A stretch of 12,096 nt of DNA from Anaerolineae bacterium (lineage in GTDB: Bacteria > Chloroflexota > Anaerolineae > B4-G1 > SLSP01). Positions 1-8,000 of this stretch are shown piece by piece (within the stretch, counting starts at the first letter, position 1; each line of letters begins with the position of its first letter). The notes beneath the pieces were generated by a model. That model made no database searches. It saw only the letters and a program-made list of their open reading frames with translations, and was not told the origin of the DNA. The position numbers and the translations under genes are program-made. The stretch lies in NCBI GenBank assembly GCA_018055515.1, contig JAGPHL010000072.1:1-12096 (forward strand), written 5' to 3'.

Positions 1-631
1 GCAACGTCACCGCCGGGGCGCTGCCGAACGCCGGCCGCAGGTGCAGCTGCTCACCCTCCCACAGCAACCGTCCGATGCTGGTAATGACATTGCCAAAATG
101 ATCCACGTAGAGCACCTCGCCGCGCAGGACGTCGCCTTCTACCTCCAGTGTGGGCAGCGAGAGCGTCACGGGATCGGTCACCGGCGGGCCGAATTCCTCC
201 AGCGGCACACCCCGCGCCAGATAGGCCGCGGCCGGCGAGAAGACATCGCGCCCGTGAAAGGTGGCACAGACGTCCGTGCGCCGGTAGCGCGGATTGGCCA
301 GCTCGACGATGGCGGTCGGCGGCGCGATCGTCCACAGATAGGAGAAGACGCCGTTATCCGGGCCGACCAGCGTCCCGCAAGCGGTCCGCGCGGCGATGGG
401 TCGGCGGGAAGTGCCAACGCCGGGATCCACCACCACCAGATGAACACTCTCCGGCGGGAAATAGGGCAGCGCCGTCCACAAGACGTAGGCCGTGCTGCGA
501 ATGTCCTGCGGCGGAAGGGCGTGCGTGAGGTCCACGAAGGTCACTCCCGGCGCGATACCCGCCATCACGCCCTTCATCACGCCCACATAGCCGTCCTGTT
601 CGCCAAAATCGGTGGTCAATGAGATCAACAT
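1..631 (-). CDS. SAM hydroxide adenosyltransferase (DUF62 / SAM hydrolase), C-terminus cut by window edge
   Basis: This family hydrolyses S-adenosylmethionine to adenosine and methionine in the cytosol. The frame starts at the ATG at 631 and stays open to position 1, giving 210 visible residues; the rest of the C-terminal domain lies outside the window. Family hallmarks seen: MLISLTTDFG at 1-10, VDLTHALPPQDI at 33-44, VVVDPGVGTSRRP at 66-78, VGPDNGVF at 89-96, FHGRDVFSPAAAYLARG at 125-141 and VDHFGN at 176-181. Asp69, Arg76 (or Arg77) and His126 fit the Asp/Arg/His active-site triad known from the archaeal enzyme, so it is probably active. A GAGGG ribosome site (642-638) lies 6 nt before the ATG. 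The gap to the upstream murJ stop is 27 bp, so the two are probably co-transcribed. The related fluorinase/chlorinase enzymes are unlikely because the water-activating triad is present. Confidence 0.92.
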   Translation of the reverse strand, partial: MLISLTTDFGEQDGYVGVMKGVMAGIAPGVTFVDLTHALPPQDIRSTAYVLWTALPYFPPESVHLVVVDPGVGTSRRPIAARTACGTLVGPDNGVFSYLWTIAPPTAIVELANPRYRRTDVCATFHGRDVFSPAAAYLARGVPLEEFGPPVTDPVTLSLPTLEVEGDVLRGEVLYVDHFGNVITSIGRLLWEGEQLHLRPAFGSAPAVTL

Positions 632-658
632 CTTCAACCCTCACCCGGCAGTCTCACG

Positions 659-2212
659 TCACTTACGATGTCGTAGCAGCTGCAACGTCTCTTGCAGCTC
701 CGTCACGCCGAAAGCTCGCCCCAGGCCGTAGTACACGCCGACGCCCAGCAACACCCCCACGCCGCCCGCCACGAGCGGCTGCGAGGGCGCCAGGTGCAAC
801 CAGCCCGCCAGCACCGCGCCCATCCCCAGGCTGGCCGCCAGGGACCGCCACGCCTGCCGCAAAATCTGCCGGCCTCCTATCCCGCCAAGGCGCGCGCTGA
901 CCGGGCGCAGCAGCACGCCCAGCTGCGCTAATGCCGCGACGCTGTTGGCCAGGGCCAGGCCGGCGTAGGGCAACAGTCCCAGCCGCGCAAAGACGTCGGG
1001 CAGGAGCAGCCCCAACGTCAGGTTCACCGCCACCGCGGCGATCGCCGCCAGCGTCGGCGTCCAGGTATCGTGCAGCGCGAAGAACACCCGCGCGACAATC
1101 TCGATCAGGCCGTTGCCGATCAGACCCAGCGCAAAGAAGGCCAGCGCCCCCGCGACCGCGTCCGTCGAAGCCGTGTCGAAGGCTCCCCGCTCCAGCAAGA
1201 GCGCGATGAGCGGTCGCCCCAGCACGATCAAGCCCACCGTGGAGGGGAACAGCAACGCCGAGGTCATCCGCAACATCTCGGAGACCGAGGCCCGCAGCGC
1301 CGCGAAATCCCGTCGCGCCGCCTGCTCGGAAAACGTAGGGAAGGCCGTCGTCCCAATCGCCTGCGCGATGATGCCCTGCGGCAACGTCATCAGGTTCCAG
1401 GCATAGTTGAGGACCGAGACCGCGCCCGTCCCCAGGCCCGAAGCGAGGCTGTTGGTGATGACGAAGTTGAACTGCACCGCGGCCACGCCCAACATGCGGG
1501 GCAACATCAACACGAGCACCTGACGGACGGCGCCATCGCCGCGTCCGAAGGTGAGGTTGTAGCGCGCGGGGAACAGGCGCAATCCCAGCATCTGCGAGAG
1601 CAAATGCGCCAACGCCCCCACGACCGTCGCAATCGCCGCGCCCAACGCGCCGGCGCCGCTGCGCCCGCCCCACACCGCGCCAAGGATGAGCACGACGTTG
1701 TAGATACTCGGAGCGAGCGCCGGAATCAGGAAATGCTGATGGGCATTGAGCACGCCCATCAAAATCCCGCTCACGCCGAAAATCGCCGGCGAGAGCAACA
1801 TGATGCGCAGCAGCAACGTCGTCTGCGCCTGCAGCTCCGGCGAGAACTGCGGCGCGATCAGAACGCGCGTCAACCAGGGAGCCAGCGCTATCGCGAGGAG
1901 GCTCAACGGCAGAATAATGACGATGAGGAGGTTGATGATGGCCGATGACAGGCGCCAGGCGCCGTCAGTGTCGCCCTGCGTGAGACGGGTGGTGAACACG
2001 GGGATGAAGGCGGATCCCAGCGCGCCGCCGGCAACGACAAGGAACAGCAATTCGGGGATGCGGGCCGCCGCGACATAAGCGTCCATCTCCTCGCCCGCGC
2101 CGAAATAGTAGCCGAAGGCCATCTGTCGCACCAGACCCAGGACGCGGCTGAGGGCGAAGGCTCCCATCACGATGATCATGTTGCGGAGAGCCCGCTGTCG
2201 TGACTCACTCAT
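659..2212 (-). CDS. murJ: MurJ/MviN-type lipid II flippase
   Basis: An integral-membrane MOP-superfamily flippase that moves lipid-linked peptidoglycan precursor (lipid II) across the membrane. The 517-residue length matches the family's usual 500-520. Visible hallmarks: SRVLGLVRQ at 22-30, DAYVAAARIPELLF at 44-57 and GGALGSAFIPVFT at 62-74, followed by repeated hydrophobic helices and RPLIALLLERGAFD later. Conserved charged residues Arg23, Arg29, Asp44 and Arg51 line up with residues important in the E. coli protein. The ATG at 2212 is preferred: the longer open frame upstream adds 77 Arg/Pro-rich residues unlike any MurJ and overlaps the hydrolase gene. No clear Shine-Dalgarno site precedes the ATG; a short overlapping ORF (2261-2205) may couple translation. 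Only a lipid-linked glycan exporter role (Wzx-like) is a serious alternative. Confidence 0.93.
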   Translation of the reverse strand: MSESRQRALRNMIIVMGAFALSRVLGLVRQMAFGYYFGAGEEMDAYVAAARIPELLFLVVAGGALGSAFIPVFTTRLTQGDTDGAWRLSSAIINLLIVIILPLSLLAIALAPWLTRVLIAPQFSPELQAQTTLLLRIMLLSPAIFGVSGILMGVLNAHQHFLIPALAPSIYNVVLILGAVWGGRSGAGALGAAIATVVGALAHLLSQMLGLRLFPARYNLTFGRGDGAVRQVLVLMLPRMLGVAAVQFNFVITNSLASGLGTGAVSVLNYAWNLMTLPQGIIAQAIGTTAFPTFSEQAARRDFAALRASVSEMLRMTSALLFPSTVGLIVLGRPLIALLLERGAFDTASTDAVAGALAFFALGLIGNGLIEIVARVFFALHDTWTPTLAAIAAVAVNLTLGLLLPDVFARLGLLPYAGLALANSVAALAQLGVLLRPVSARLGGIGGRQILRQAWRSLAASLGMGAVLAGWLHLAPSQPLVAGGVGVLLGVGVYYGLGRAFGVTELQETLQLLRHRK

Positions 2213-2270
2213 GAGCGTGAGGTCCCAGGCACAGAGAGAGGGTGTCCCCGAAGGGAGCCATGGCGCGGCC

Positions 2271-3029
2271 CTACCATGCGTAAGTCGCCAGTTCTTCGGC
2301 GATCTGTATCGGCCCGGAAAACGTCTGTTGAGCCTCAGCCAGCAACCGGGGCTTCGCCTCGGCGAAATAGTGCACCAGCAGCAACCGGGCGGCGTTGGCC
2401 CGCGTCGCCGCCATCCCCGCCTCCGCCGCCGAGGCGTGCCCAAAACCCGCCCCGGCGGCTTCGTGAATCAGCAGGTCCGTCCCCCAGGCCAGCGCTTCGA
2501 CTTCAGGACAGGGGGCCGTGTCGCTGGAATAGACCAGGCTGCGTCCGGTATTCCTGGCGACGAACCGCAGCGCTACCGAGCTGACGCTGTGATGGGTTGG
2601 CGCGGCGACGATGATGAAATCCTCGTCCTCGGCCACCGCCCACCCCGAACGGGCCTCAATGGGGTGATATTCCAGCGAGAACATCTCCGTCCAGTCCTGC
2701 ATCTGAAACAGGCCGATCATGGCGCGCACTAGCTGCAGCGCTTCCGGCGGGGCGTAGATCGGCAACGGCTCGCGGCGCACGCATTTGTGGAAGAATCCCA
2801 ACAGGTAGAGTCCCATCAGATAAATGGGCAGCCCAAACACATGGTCCGGGTGGAAGTGCGTGATGATGACCCCGCGCACCGCCAGCGGATCCAGCCCCAC
2901 GCGCTGCAGCCGCCCGATGGGACTGTCGGCGCAATCCACCAACCAGTAGCGCCCGCGTCGGACGACGGCGAGATAGGTGTTGGCGCGCTCAGCATCCGCC
3001 AGCGCTGCCGCCGTCCCCAAAATAATCAC
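2271..3029 (-). CDS. Metallo-beta-lactamase-fold hydrolase, RNase Z (ElaC)-like
   Basis: A soluble two-metal hydrolase of the RNase Z/ElaC branch, 252 residues from the GTG at 3029. Seen: first strand MIILGTAAAL at 1-10, THFHPDH at 57-63 (metal ligands His58, His60, Asp62, His63), His146/His147 in APTHHS, Asp170 in YSSDT, the HEA motif at 189-191, GHASAAEA at 197-204 and His220 in VHYF. The metal-binding set is therefore complete. RNase Z matures tRNA 3' ends, but this subgroup also includes arylsulfatase-like and phosphodiesterase members, and the protein is shorter than a classical RNase Z (about 300) with no obvious tRNA-gripping arm. The substrate is not assigned. Start is uncertain: GTG at 3029 begins exactly at the first beta strand with only a distant AGGG, while GTG at 3077 (16 more residues, overlapping truD by 11 nt) follows a GGGGGTG run. 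The next gene, murJ, begins 58 bp on. Confidence 0.85.
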   Translation of the reverse strand: MIILGTAAALADAERANTYLAVVRRGRYWLVDCADSPIGRLQRVGLDPLAVRGVIITHFHPDHVFGLPIYLMGLYLLGFFHKCVRREPLPIYAPPEALQLVRAMIGLFQMQDWTEMFSLEYHPIEARSGWAVAEDEDFIIVAAPTHHSVSSVALRFVARNTGRSLVYSSDTAPCPEVEALAWGTDLLIHEAAGAGFGHASAAEAGMAATRANAARLLLVHYFAEAKPRLLAEAQQTFSGPIQIAEELATYAW

Positions 3030-3066
3030 CGAGACGTCTGCCCTGGCTGCTGTGGGAGAGACCGGA

Positions 3067-4233
3067 TCAGCGGGCACGGACGTGCACCCCCAAATGGGCC
3101 GCCACCGCTTTGACCAGCAACGTCGCGTATTGTCGCGGAGCCAGGGTAAACGACACCGGCACGGCCCAGCGTTCAGGGGAAACCTCATCGGGCGCGACGT
3201 CTCCGACTACGACCTCCGAAGGCTTGAACCAGATGAAACGCTCCCCCTTGGGCAGATAGACCCGCCGGAGGATCCGCGCCTTGAAGTCTTCCAGCGTCAT
3301 CCCCTCCTCGCCGAGCACCGCTTCCACCGACGGCAGCACCGCGTCGGGATAACGGACGGTAAGGTTGGGCATCGAGAGCTGCATCTCCAGCAGCGCTTCC
3401 GGCAACGCCGGCGGCAGGGGAAAGTCCAACCCCGTGATCAGAATCGTGGGATCCGTGTACCCCAGAGTGGTCAGATAATGTCCCAAAATGCGGTTCCAGA
3501 TCCACGACTGGAAGGCCACGAGATAGATGGAAAGCAGCCGATCGTGGATGAGGTTGAGCGCCTTGCGGTGATCCTGCGGGTTGTCCTTGAGGAAAGTCAA
3601 CACGCTGCGGAAATTTGAGGGTTGCGGCGCCTGATGGAGCAGGAAACCCCATTGTCCCCAATGCGTGCGCACCAGTCGCTTGAAATTGCGGATCTCCCGC
3701 CTATCGCCGGCCATCGGCCCGGCCAGGTACAGCCACACGGCCCTTTCGGCATCGCGCATCAAAATCGCCTTGCCGATAAAGCCATGCGTGGAGAACGAGC
3801 CGAAGCGTTGATCGTCGAAGTAGTTGGGGAGGCCCTTCTCACCCAAAGTTTGCAACAGGGGACCGACGGCGGCGGCCTGCTGCGCATCGAGATCGCGGAG
3901 CGTCAGCGTGTAACGATTGCCCACCAGATCCGTAGGCCGCAGCGCACGCGACCCCCAGCCGATGCGCTCGGCGACAAACCCCCGCCCTTCCAGCCGTTCG
4001 GGCGCCCGCTTGCGCACGCTGGTGTATTGCACTGCCACAACAGAGCGGTCCTTGAAGGCCGGAAATGACAGGTAACTGGGGGTGACCTTCAACAAAGACG
4101 CCATTTCGTCGCGCACTGACAGCGTCGAGAGATTGCGTTTTTCCACCCGGTAGTAGGCATAAGGGCCATGCTGTCCGGGAAGGTGTACTTGCTCTTCTAC
4201 CACGAAATCGTCTGGGAGCCGTTTGATCTGCAT
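3067..4233 (-). CDS. truD: tRNA pseudouridine(13) synthase TruD
   Basis: Converts uridine 13 of tRNA(Glu) to pseudouridine; 388 residues, slightly longer than the E. coli enzyme. Seen: the N-terminal DDFVVEE (8-14) that opens the family; the catalytic KDR at 61-63, with Asp62 as the nucleophile, inside FPAFKDRSVVAVQ; the tRNA-binding NYFDDQRFGS at 137-146; and AFQSWIWNRIL, matching the AYQS..FN helix of TruD/Pus7. The usual Ala two residues after KD is replaced (KDRSVVAVQ), a mild divergence that leaves the core intact. A GGAAGGG site lies 9 nt before the ATG. The gap to the upstream DUF4230 stop is 36 bp, and the hydrolase gene follows at once, so it sits in the middle of the operon-like run. 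The family call is firm; the tRNA target is taken from family knowledge. Confidence 0.93.
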   Translation of the reverse strand: MQIKRLPDDFVVEEQVHLPGQHGPYAYYRVEKRNLSTLSVRDEMASLLKVTPSYLSFPAFKDRSVVAVQYTSVRKRAPERLEGRGFVAERIGWGSRALRPTDLVGNRYTLTLRDLDAQQAAAVGPLLQTLGEKGLPNYFDDQRFGSFSTHGFIGKAILMRDAERAVWLYLAGPMAGDRREIRNFKRLVRTHWGQWGFLLHQAPQPSNFRSVLTFLKDNPQDHRKALNLIHDRLLSIYLVAFQSWIWNRILGHYLTTLGYTDPTILITGLDFPLPPALPEALLEMQLSMPNLTVRYPDAVLPSVEAVLGEEGMTLEDFKARILRRVYLPKGERFIWFKPSEVVVGDVAPDEVSPERWAVPVSFTLAPRQYATLLVKAVAAHLGVHVRAR

Positions 4234-4269
4234 GGATGATGTCCCTTCCGTGGATCCAATGCTAAAGGG

Positions 4270-4983
4270 TTATGGTATGGCCATGGGTGTGAGTGTGATG
4301 CCCGGCGTCGGCGAGGGGGTCAGCGTGGGCAGCTCGTCCACGAAGATCACGTGCTCCAACCGCAACGCCAGCAGCAAGGAGCGCATGACCTGGCGGGCAT
4401 TCTCGTCTGCCTTTGCCAGCACTCCGTCTTCCTCCGCCGCCTCTTTGATGAGCAGCTCCGCCTGTTGGCGCGCTGCCGTCTCCAGCTGCGGATTCATCCC
4501 CACCAACCCGGTGCGGCGATCGTAGATCTCCGTGCGCTGGTTATCCAAAGTCGCCATGAAGACGGTGGCTTTGGGAAGCCGGAAGTAGATCGTGCCCTCG
4601 TCGGTGATCAACACGTCCTCCGGCCCGACCTGGCTCAAATCCACTCCCGCGATGACCGTGCCCCGCGCGATCAGCAACAATTTGTCGCCCAGCAGAAAGC
4701 CCAAGGGCCCCTGCCCCGATTCCGCCGTGACCACTTTCTCGATGTGATAGGAGACCGTCTCCAGACGTCCCAGCATCTGCACCTGCTCGATGACGGTGAC
4801 CGCGCTGGGATAAATGGTCGGCGTCGGCTGCGGAATCAGCCCCGTAGGCAGCCCCAACGTCGGCGCCGATGACTTGGGACGGTTGAGCAGCTGCTGCCCC
4901 CCCACGATCGCCAGAATGCCGCAGGTCAGCATCAGCGCCAGCAAAATCCACAAAACCCGCGTTTTGCTTCCTTTTTGCTCCAT
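4270..4983 (-). CDS. DUF4230 domain protein with N-terminal membrane anchor
   Basis: A 237-residue protein of unknown function. One hydrophobic helix at about 9-33 follows a basic N-terminus (MEQKGSKTR), so the rest should lie outside the cytoplasmic membrane. A Pro/Thr linker (PTLGLPTGLIPQPTPT, 41-56) leads into the DUF4230 core at about 62-215. Typical DUF4230 features: strands ending GDKLLLIARGTVIAGVDLS (99-117), IYFRLPKATVF (132-142), the YDRRTGL turn (154-160), then a long C-terminal helix rich in Ala/Glu. The tail TLTPSPTPGITLTP (220-233) is another Pro/Thr-rich spacer. It is first in the minus-strand run and has its own promoter at 5073-5045 and a GGAG ribosome site 6 nt before the ATG. 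The family is recognised from the sequence pattern; no biochemical role can be stated. Confidence 0.85.
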   Translation of the reverse strand: MEQKGSKTRVLWILLALMLTCGILAIVGGQQLLNRPKSSAPTLGLPTGLIPQPTPTIYPSAVTVIEQVQMLGRLETVSYHIEKVVTAESGQGPLGFLLGDKLLLIARGTVIAGVDLSQVGPEDVLITDEGTIYFRLPKATVFMATLDNQRTEIYDRRTGLVGMNPQLETAARQQAELLIKEAAEEDGVLAKADENARQVMRSLLLALRLEHVIFVDELPTLTPSPTPGITLTPMAIP

Positions 4984-5038
4984 TCACGTCTCCATGAGGC
5001 AGGCCCGGCACGGTCACGGCCGTGCACCCTGCGCCAAT
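4984..5038 (-). other. 5' untranslated leader of the DUF4230 operon with a small hairpin
   Basis: Assuming transcription begins about 7 nt past the -10 box, the leader is roughly 55 nt. It holds a GC-rich inverted repeat (GCACGG at 5025-5020 and CCGTGC at 5013-5008, 6-nt loop) and the self-complementary CACGGCCGTG within it. The hairpin ends about 12 nt before the GGAG ribosome site, so it does not sequester it. A three-codon ORF (ATG GAG ACG TGA, 4995-4984) ends directly against the gene's ATG; this may be chance, as its GAG overlaps the ribosome site. No known riboswitch class is recognised. Confidence 0.35.
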
Positions 5039-5044
5039 ATCCCC

Positions 5045-5073
5045 ATTATAGACGGGGGACGCCAATTAATCAA
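5045..5073 (-). promoter_or_regulatory. Sigma70-type promoter for the DUF4230-truD-hydrolase-murJ-SAM hydrolase run
   Basis: On the minus strand the sequence reads TTGATT (5073-5068), a 17-bp spacer, then TATAAT (5050-5045), a perfect -10 box with ideal spacing. The -35 box overlaps the TAA stop codon (5068-5066) of the upstream ligase-fusion gene, so this promoter sits exactly at the gene boundary. It separates the downstream run from the fusion gene, although read-through from the fusion gene is possible because no terminator is seen between them. Confidence 0.72.
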
Positions 5074-8000
5074 GCGCGCCTTTCCCCAGCCACTCCACCG
5101 CCGCCAGCGTCAGGAAAAAAACGTAGGCGAGATCCACGTAGAAAAACGAGGCATCCACCAAACCGTGCGCCAGCATCACCGCCATCGAAGCCGCCAGCCC
5201 GCCGGCCCGGGCCTTCCCCGCGCCCTCCTGGCGCGTCAGACGCAGGACGCGACGCCAGAATCCCACCTGCAACGCCAGGAAGGCCAGCAGGCCCGGCAAC
5301 CCCAGGCGCGTCGCAAAATCCAAAATCCAGTTGTGGGGGTGCGAAAGGTTGAATTCCTCCCACGCCGTCGGCAGAACGTAGCGCGTGCGATAGGCATAGA
5401 GGAAGTTGTCCGGGCCGACCCCCACCCATGGATGCTCGCGGAACATCGTCCAGGCGCTGCGCCACAATGACACGCGCAGCAAAGCGGTGCCGCTTGCAGG
5501 ATTCAACAGCGCTGCAAAGCGCGGGGTGGAAAACAACGGGATGAGCGCCACGACGAGGACGCACAGGCCCAGCAACGTCACCTTGCGCCAGCGTCGCCCC
5601 GCCAGCATCCCCAACGTGAACAGGCCCGCCGGAATCCCCAGCAGAATCGCGCCGCGCGAGAGACTGAGCCCCAGCGCCGCGCCGACGCAGACCAGCCCGG
5701 CAGCCGTGAACCAGAAACGGCGATCTTTCCGGCCCGCATGCCAGCGCTGCCCCAGCTCGACCAGGAGCACGGGCCAGACGCGCCCCAGGTACAGCCCCAC
5801 ATTGTTCGGCGAGCCGTAGATGCTGCGCAGCCGCCGCACCCCGCCTTCCGCGGTGATCACGTCGCCCAGGACGAAATACTGCACCAGGCCGATGACGGCG
5901 ATCGCCACGGCACTCGCCAGCCAGAAATCCAGGACCCGCCGCCGCTCGCGCCCCTCCAACGGCGTGAGGATCAAGGCCACGTAGAACAACGCCGGCTCCA
6001 GAAGCACCAACCGCAGCTCACGCAACGCTTCGTGACGATGCTGCGCCAGCAGCGTCGCCACCACCGCCGTAGCGAGCAAGGCCCCCGTCGCCGCAAACGT
6101 CGGATGCCACAGAGGTTGCGCATCCCGTCCGTCGCGGCGCCGCGCGGCGAGGATCTGCGCCGCGCACCCCGCCAGGGCAGGCAACAACAGCAGTTCAGAG
6201 AGCGCAAAGGAGCGCCCAAACAACGAGACGGGATGCAGATAGAAAGGCGCCGCGGCAATAGTCATCGCCAGGCCCATCCCCGGCTGCAACAGGGTCAGCA
6301 CGAGCAAGAGCACACCGCTGGCGAGGGCGACCCCCACCCACGGCGAGAAGTAGCACAGCCCGACAGCCAGCGCCAGGGCTCCCCAACCGGCGCCCTCCCC
6401 CAAACGCCGGAATGCGCCCTGCGCCCACACCGTCCAGGCGGCGAAACCAAAAATCGCGCTCACCGCCGCGCTCAACAGCACCTGTCCCGGCGCGCCAAGG
6501 CGCGCATAGGCCGCGCGCACCCCCGCCACAACAGCACGCCACTCCACATGCCGGGCCGCCATCCCCATGCTCAGCACACCGAGGACCATGAGCACTCCCG
6601 TGACAACGGGCCAGGGCAAGGTAGAGGGCTCATCCAACACGCGCCAGTCCACCAACGCCCACTGATACCAGCCGCGATCGGCGAGGAGCTCGACCGTGTG
6701 ACTCCCGTAGGGCAGGCCGCGCGCCAGCGTCACCGTCTCCACCTGGGCCAGCGGATCGTAGAGCACCACGTAAGCGCGCCCGGCTTCATCACGCGGGAGC
6801 GCGGCGGCCGGCTGGCCATCTACCGTGACAAAGAGGAAGGCCAGATAGGCGCCGCGTCGCACGGTCAACTGCACCCCCGTGCCCTCAAAAGTGAAGGTCG
6901 CCCGGGCGTTCCCGGCCTCCGCGCTGGCGTTCAACGGGATGTCGGCGCCCAACGGGCCCAGCCGCCAGCCGCCGGTGTAGGTGATCAGCGGCGAGCTCGC
7001 GGGATACGCGCCGACGTGCGCCACCCTCGGTCGCGCGGCCCACGCCTGCAGCGCCGTATAGAGGGGCCGTGGCTCGCCGTCGGGGCCGATCATCGCAAAA
7101 CCCCAATGCTCCTCGGCGTCAGGCACCGCGCGTGTGGGGTCTGCCGGACGCGGTTGCAAAGCGTTGATGCACATCACGCCCATCCAGGGCCATTCGGATT
7201 CCGCGCGCGCTAGCGCCGCCGTCGTGTACCCGGCCTGTGTCTGCGGATCAACCTGTCCCCAAATGGAGACCGGCCCGGGCCAATCTGCCGGCAGACTGTT
7301 CCAGCCCATGAGGGTGGCCCACAGCGCCTTGTCACCCTCGCCCAGCGCCACGAGGGTCTCCCGCAGCAACACCGCCCGCGAAAAATTCAGGCGCGTCAGA
7401 GCAACGTCGCGGTCTTCCGGGCCGGTGCTGAAGCCCAACGGCTGCGCGGCAACCACATCGTAGTACGGAGAGGCGCCCGCCGCGACGAGGAGCTCCAGAA
7501 AGCGCGGCTCATTGTAGTTGACCGGGCCATCTTCGACGGTGGGGGCCAGCCCGCCCAGGACGATACGCGCATCCGGGTCCGCGGCGCGGATGGCGGGAGC
7601 TACATGGGCGAGCAGGTCGGCGTAGACGAGCGGATCCGCTTTTCCACCCCAGGTCTCGCCGAGATTGGGATTGTGCCAGATTTGGTAGTAGACCAGCTGC
7701 GCGGAGTAGTGATTCGCCAGGGCGGCGGCAAAACGCGCGAAAGCCTCAGGATCAGGCGGCATGCCCGCCCACGCCGGCGGGGACGTGAGCACGGGCAACA
7801 GCTGCAGGCCCCGCTCCACGGCGCCGGCGACCATGGCGTCCCAGGGCGCCCATTCAAAGCGCCCCGGCTCCGGCTCGATCTCCGACCAGGGGAACCGCTG
7901 CCGCACCCAGGTGAAACCGCCCTCTGCCGCGAGGTCGAGCGCCCACTCCAGGCGCTGCGGGTCATACTGCTCCAGGGCGGCGTTCACACACAGAGGCGGA

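Noticed and set aside
1070..1948. 292-residue plus-strand open frame
   Set aside because: Antisense to murJ; highly charged low-complexity composition (Arg/Gln/Glu/His) and no recognisable domain.
2213..2443. Longer MurJ start at 2443
   Set aside because: The 77 extra residues are Arg/Pro-rich, unlike MurJ N-termini, and overlap the 3' end of the hydrolase gene; the family begins at the ATG at 2212.
3030..3188. Longer hydrolase start at the ATG at 3188
   Set aside because: It would overlap truD by about 120 bp and add a Cys/Arg/Trp-rich segment with no counterpart in the fold.
5738..7213. 491-residue plus-strand open frame
   Set aside because: It lies opposite the ligase fusion. It is rich in Arg, Gln, His and Pro with no domain or membrane pattern, as expected for the antisense of a GC-rich gene.
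7503..7520. NEP tripeptide at residues 214-216 as the glycosidase acid/base motif
   Set aside because: It lies about 54 residues after the IWHNPN strand, in a loop region before the DVVAAQP strand, so its position does not fit the strand-4 acid/base glutamate.
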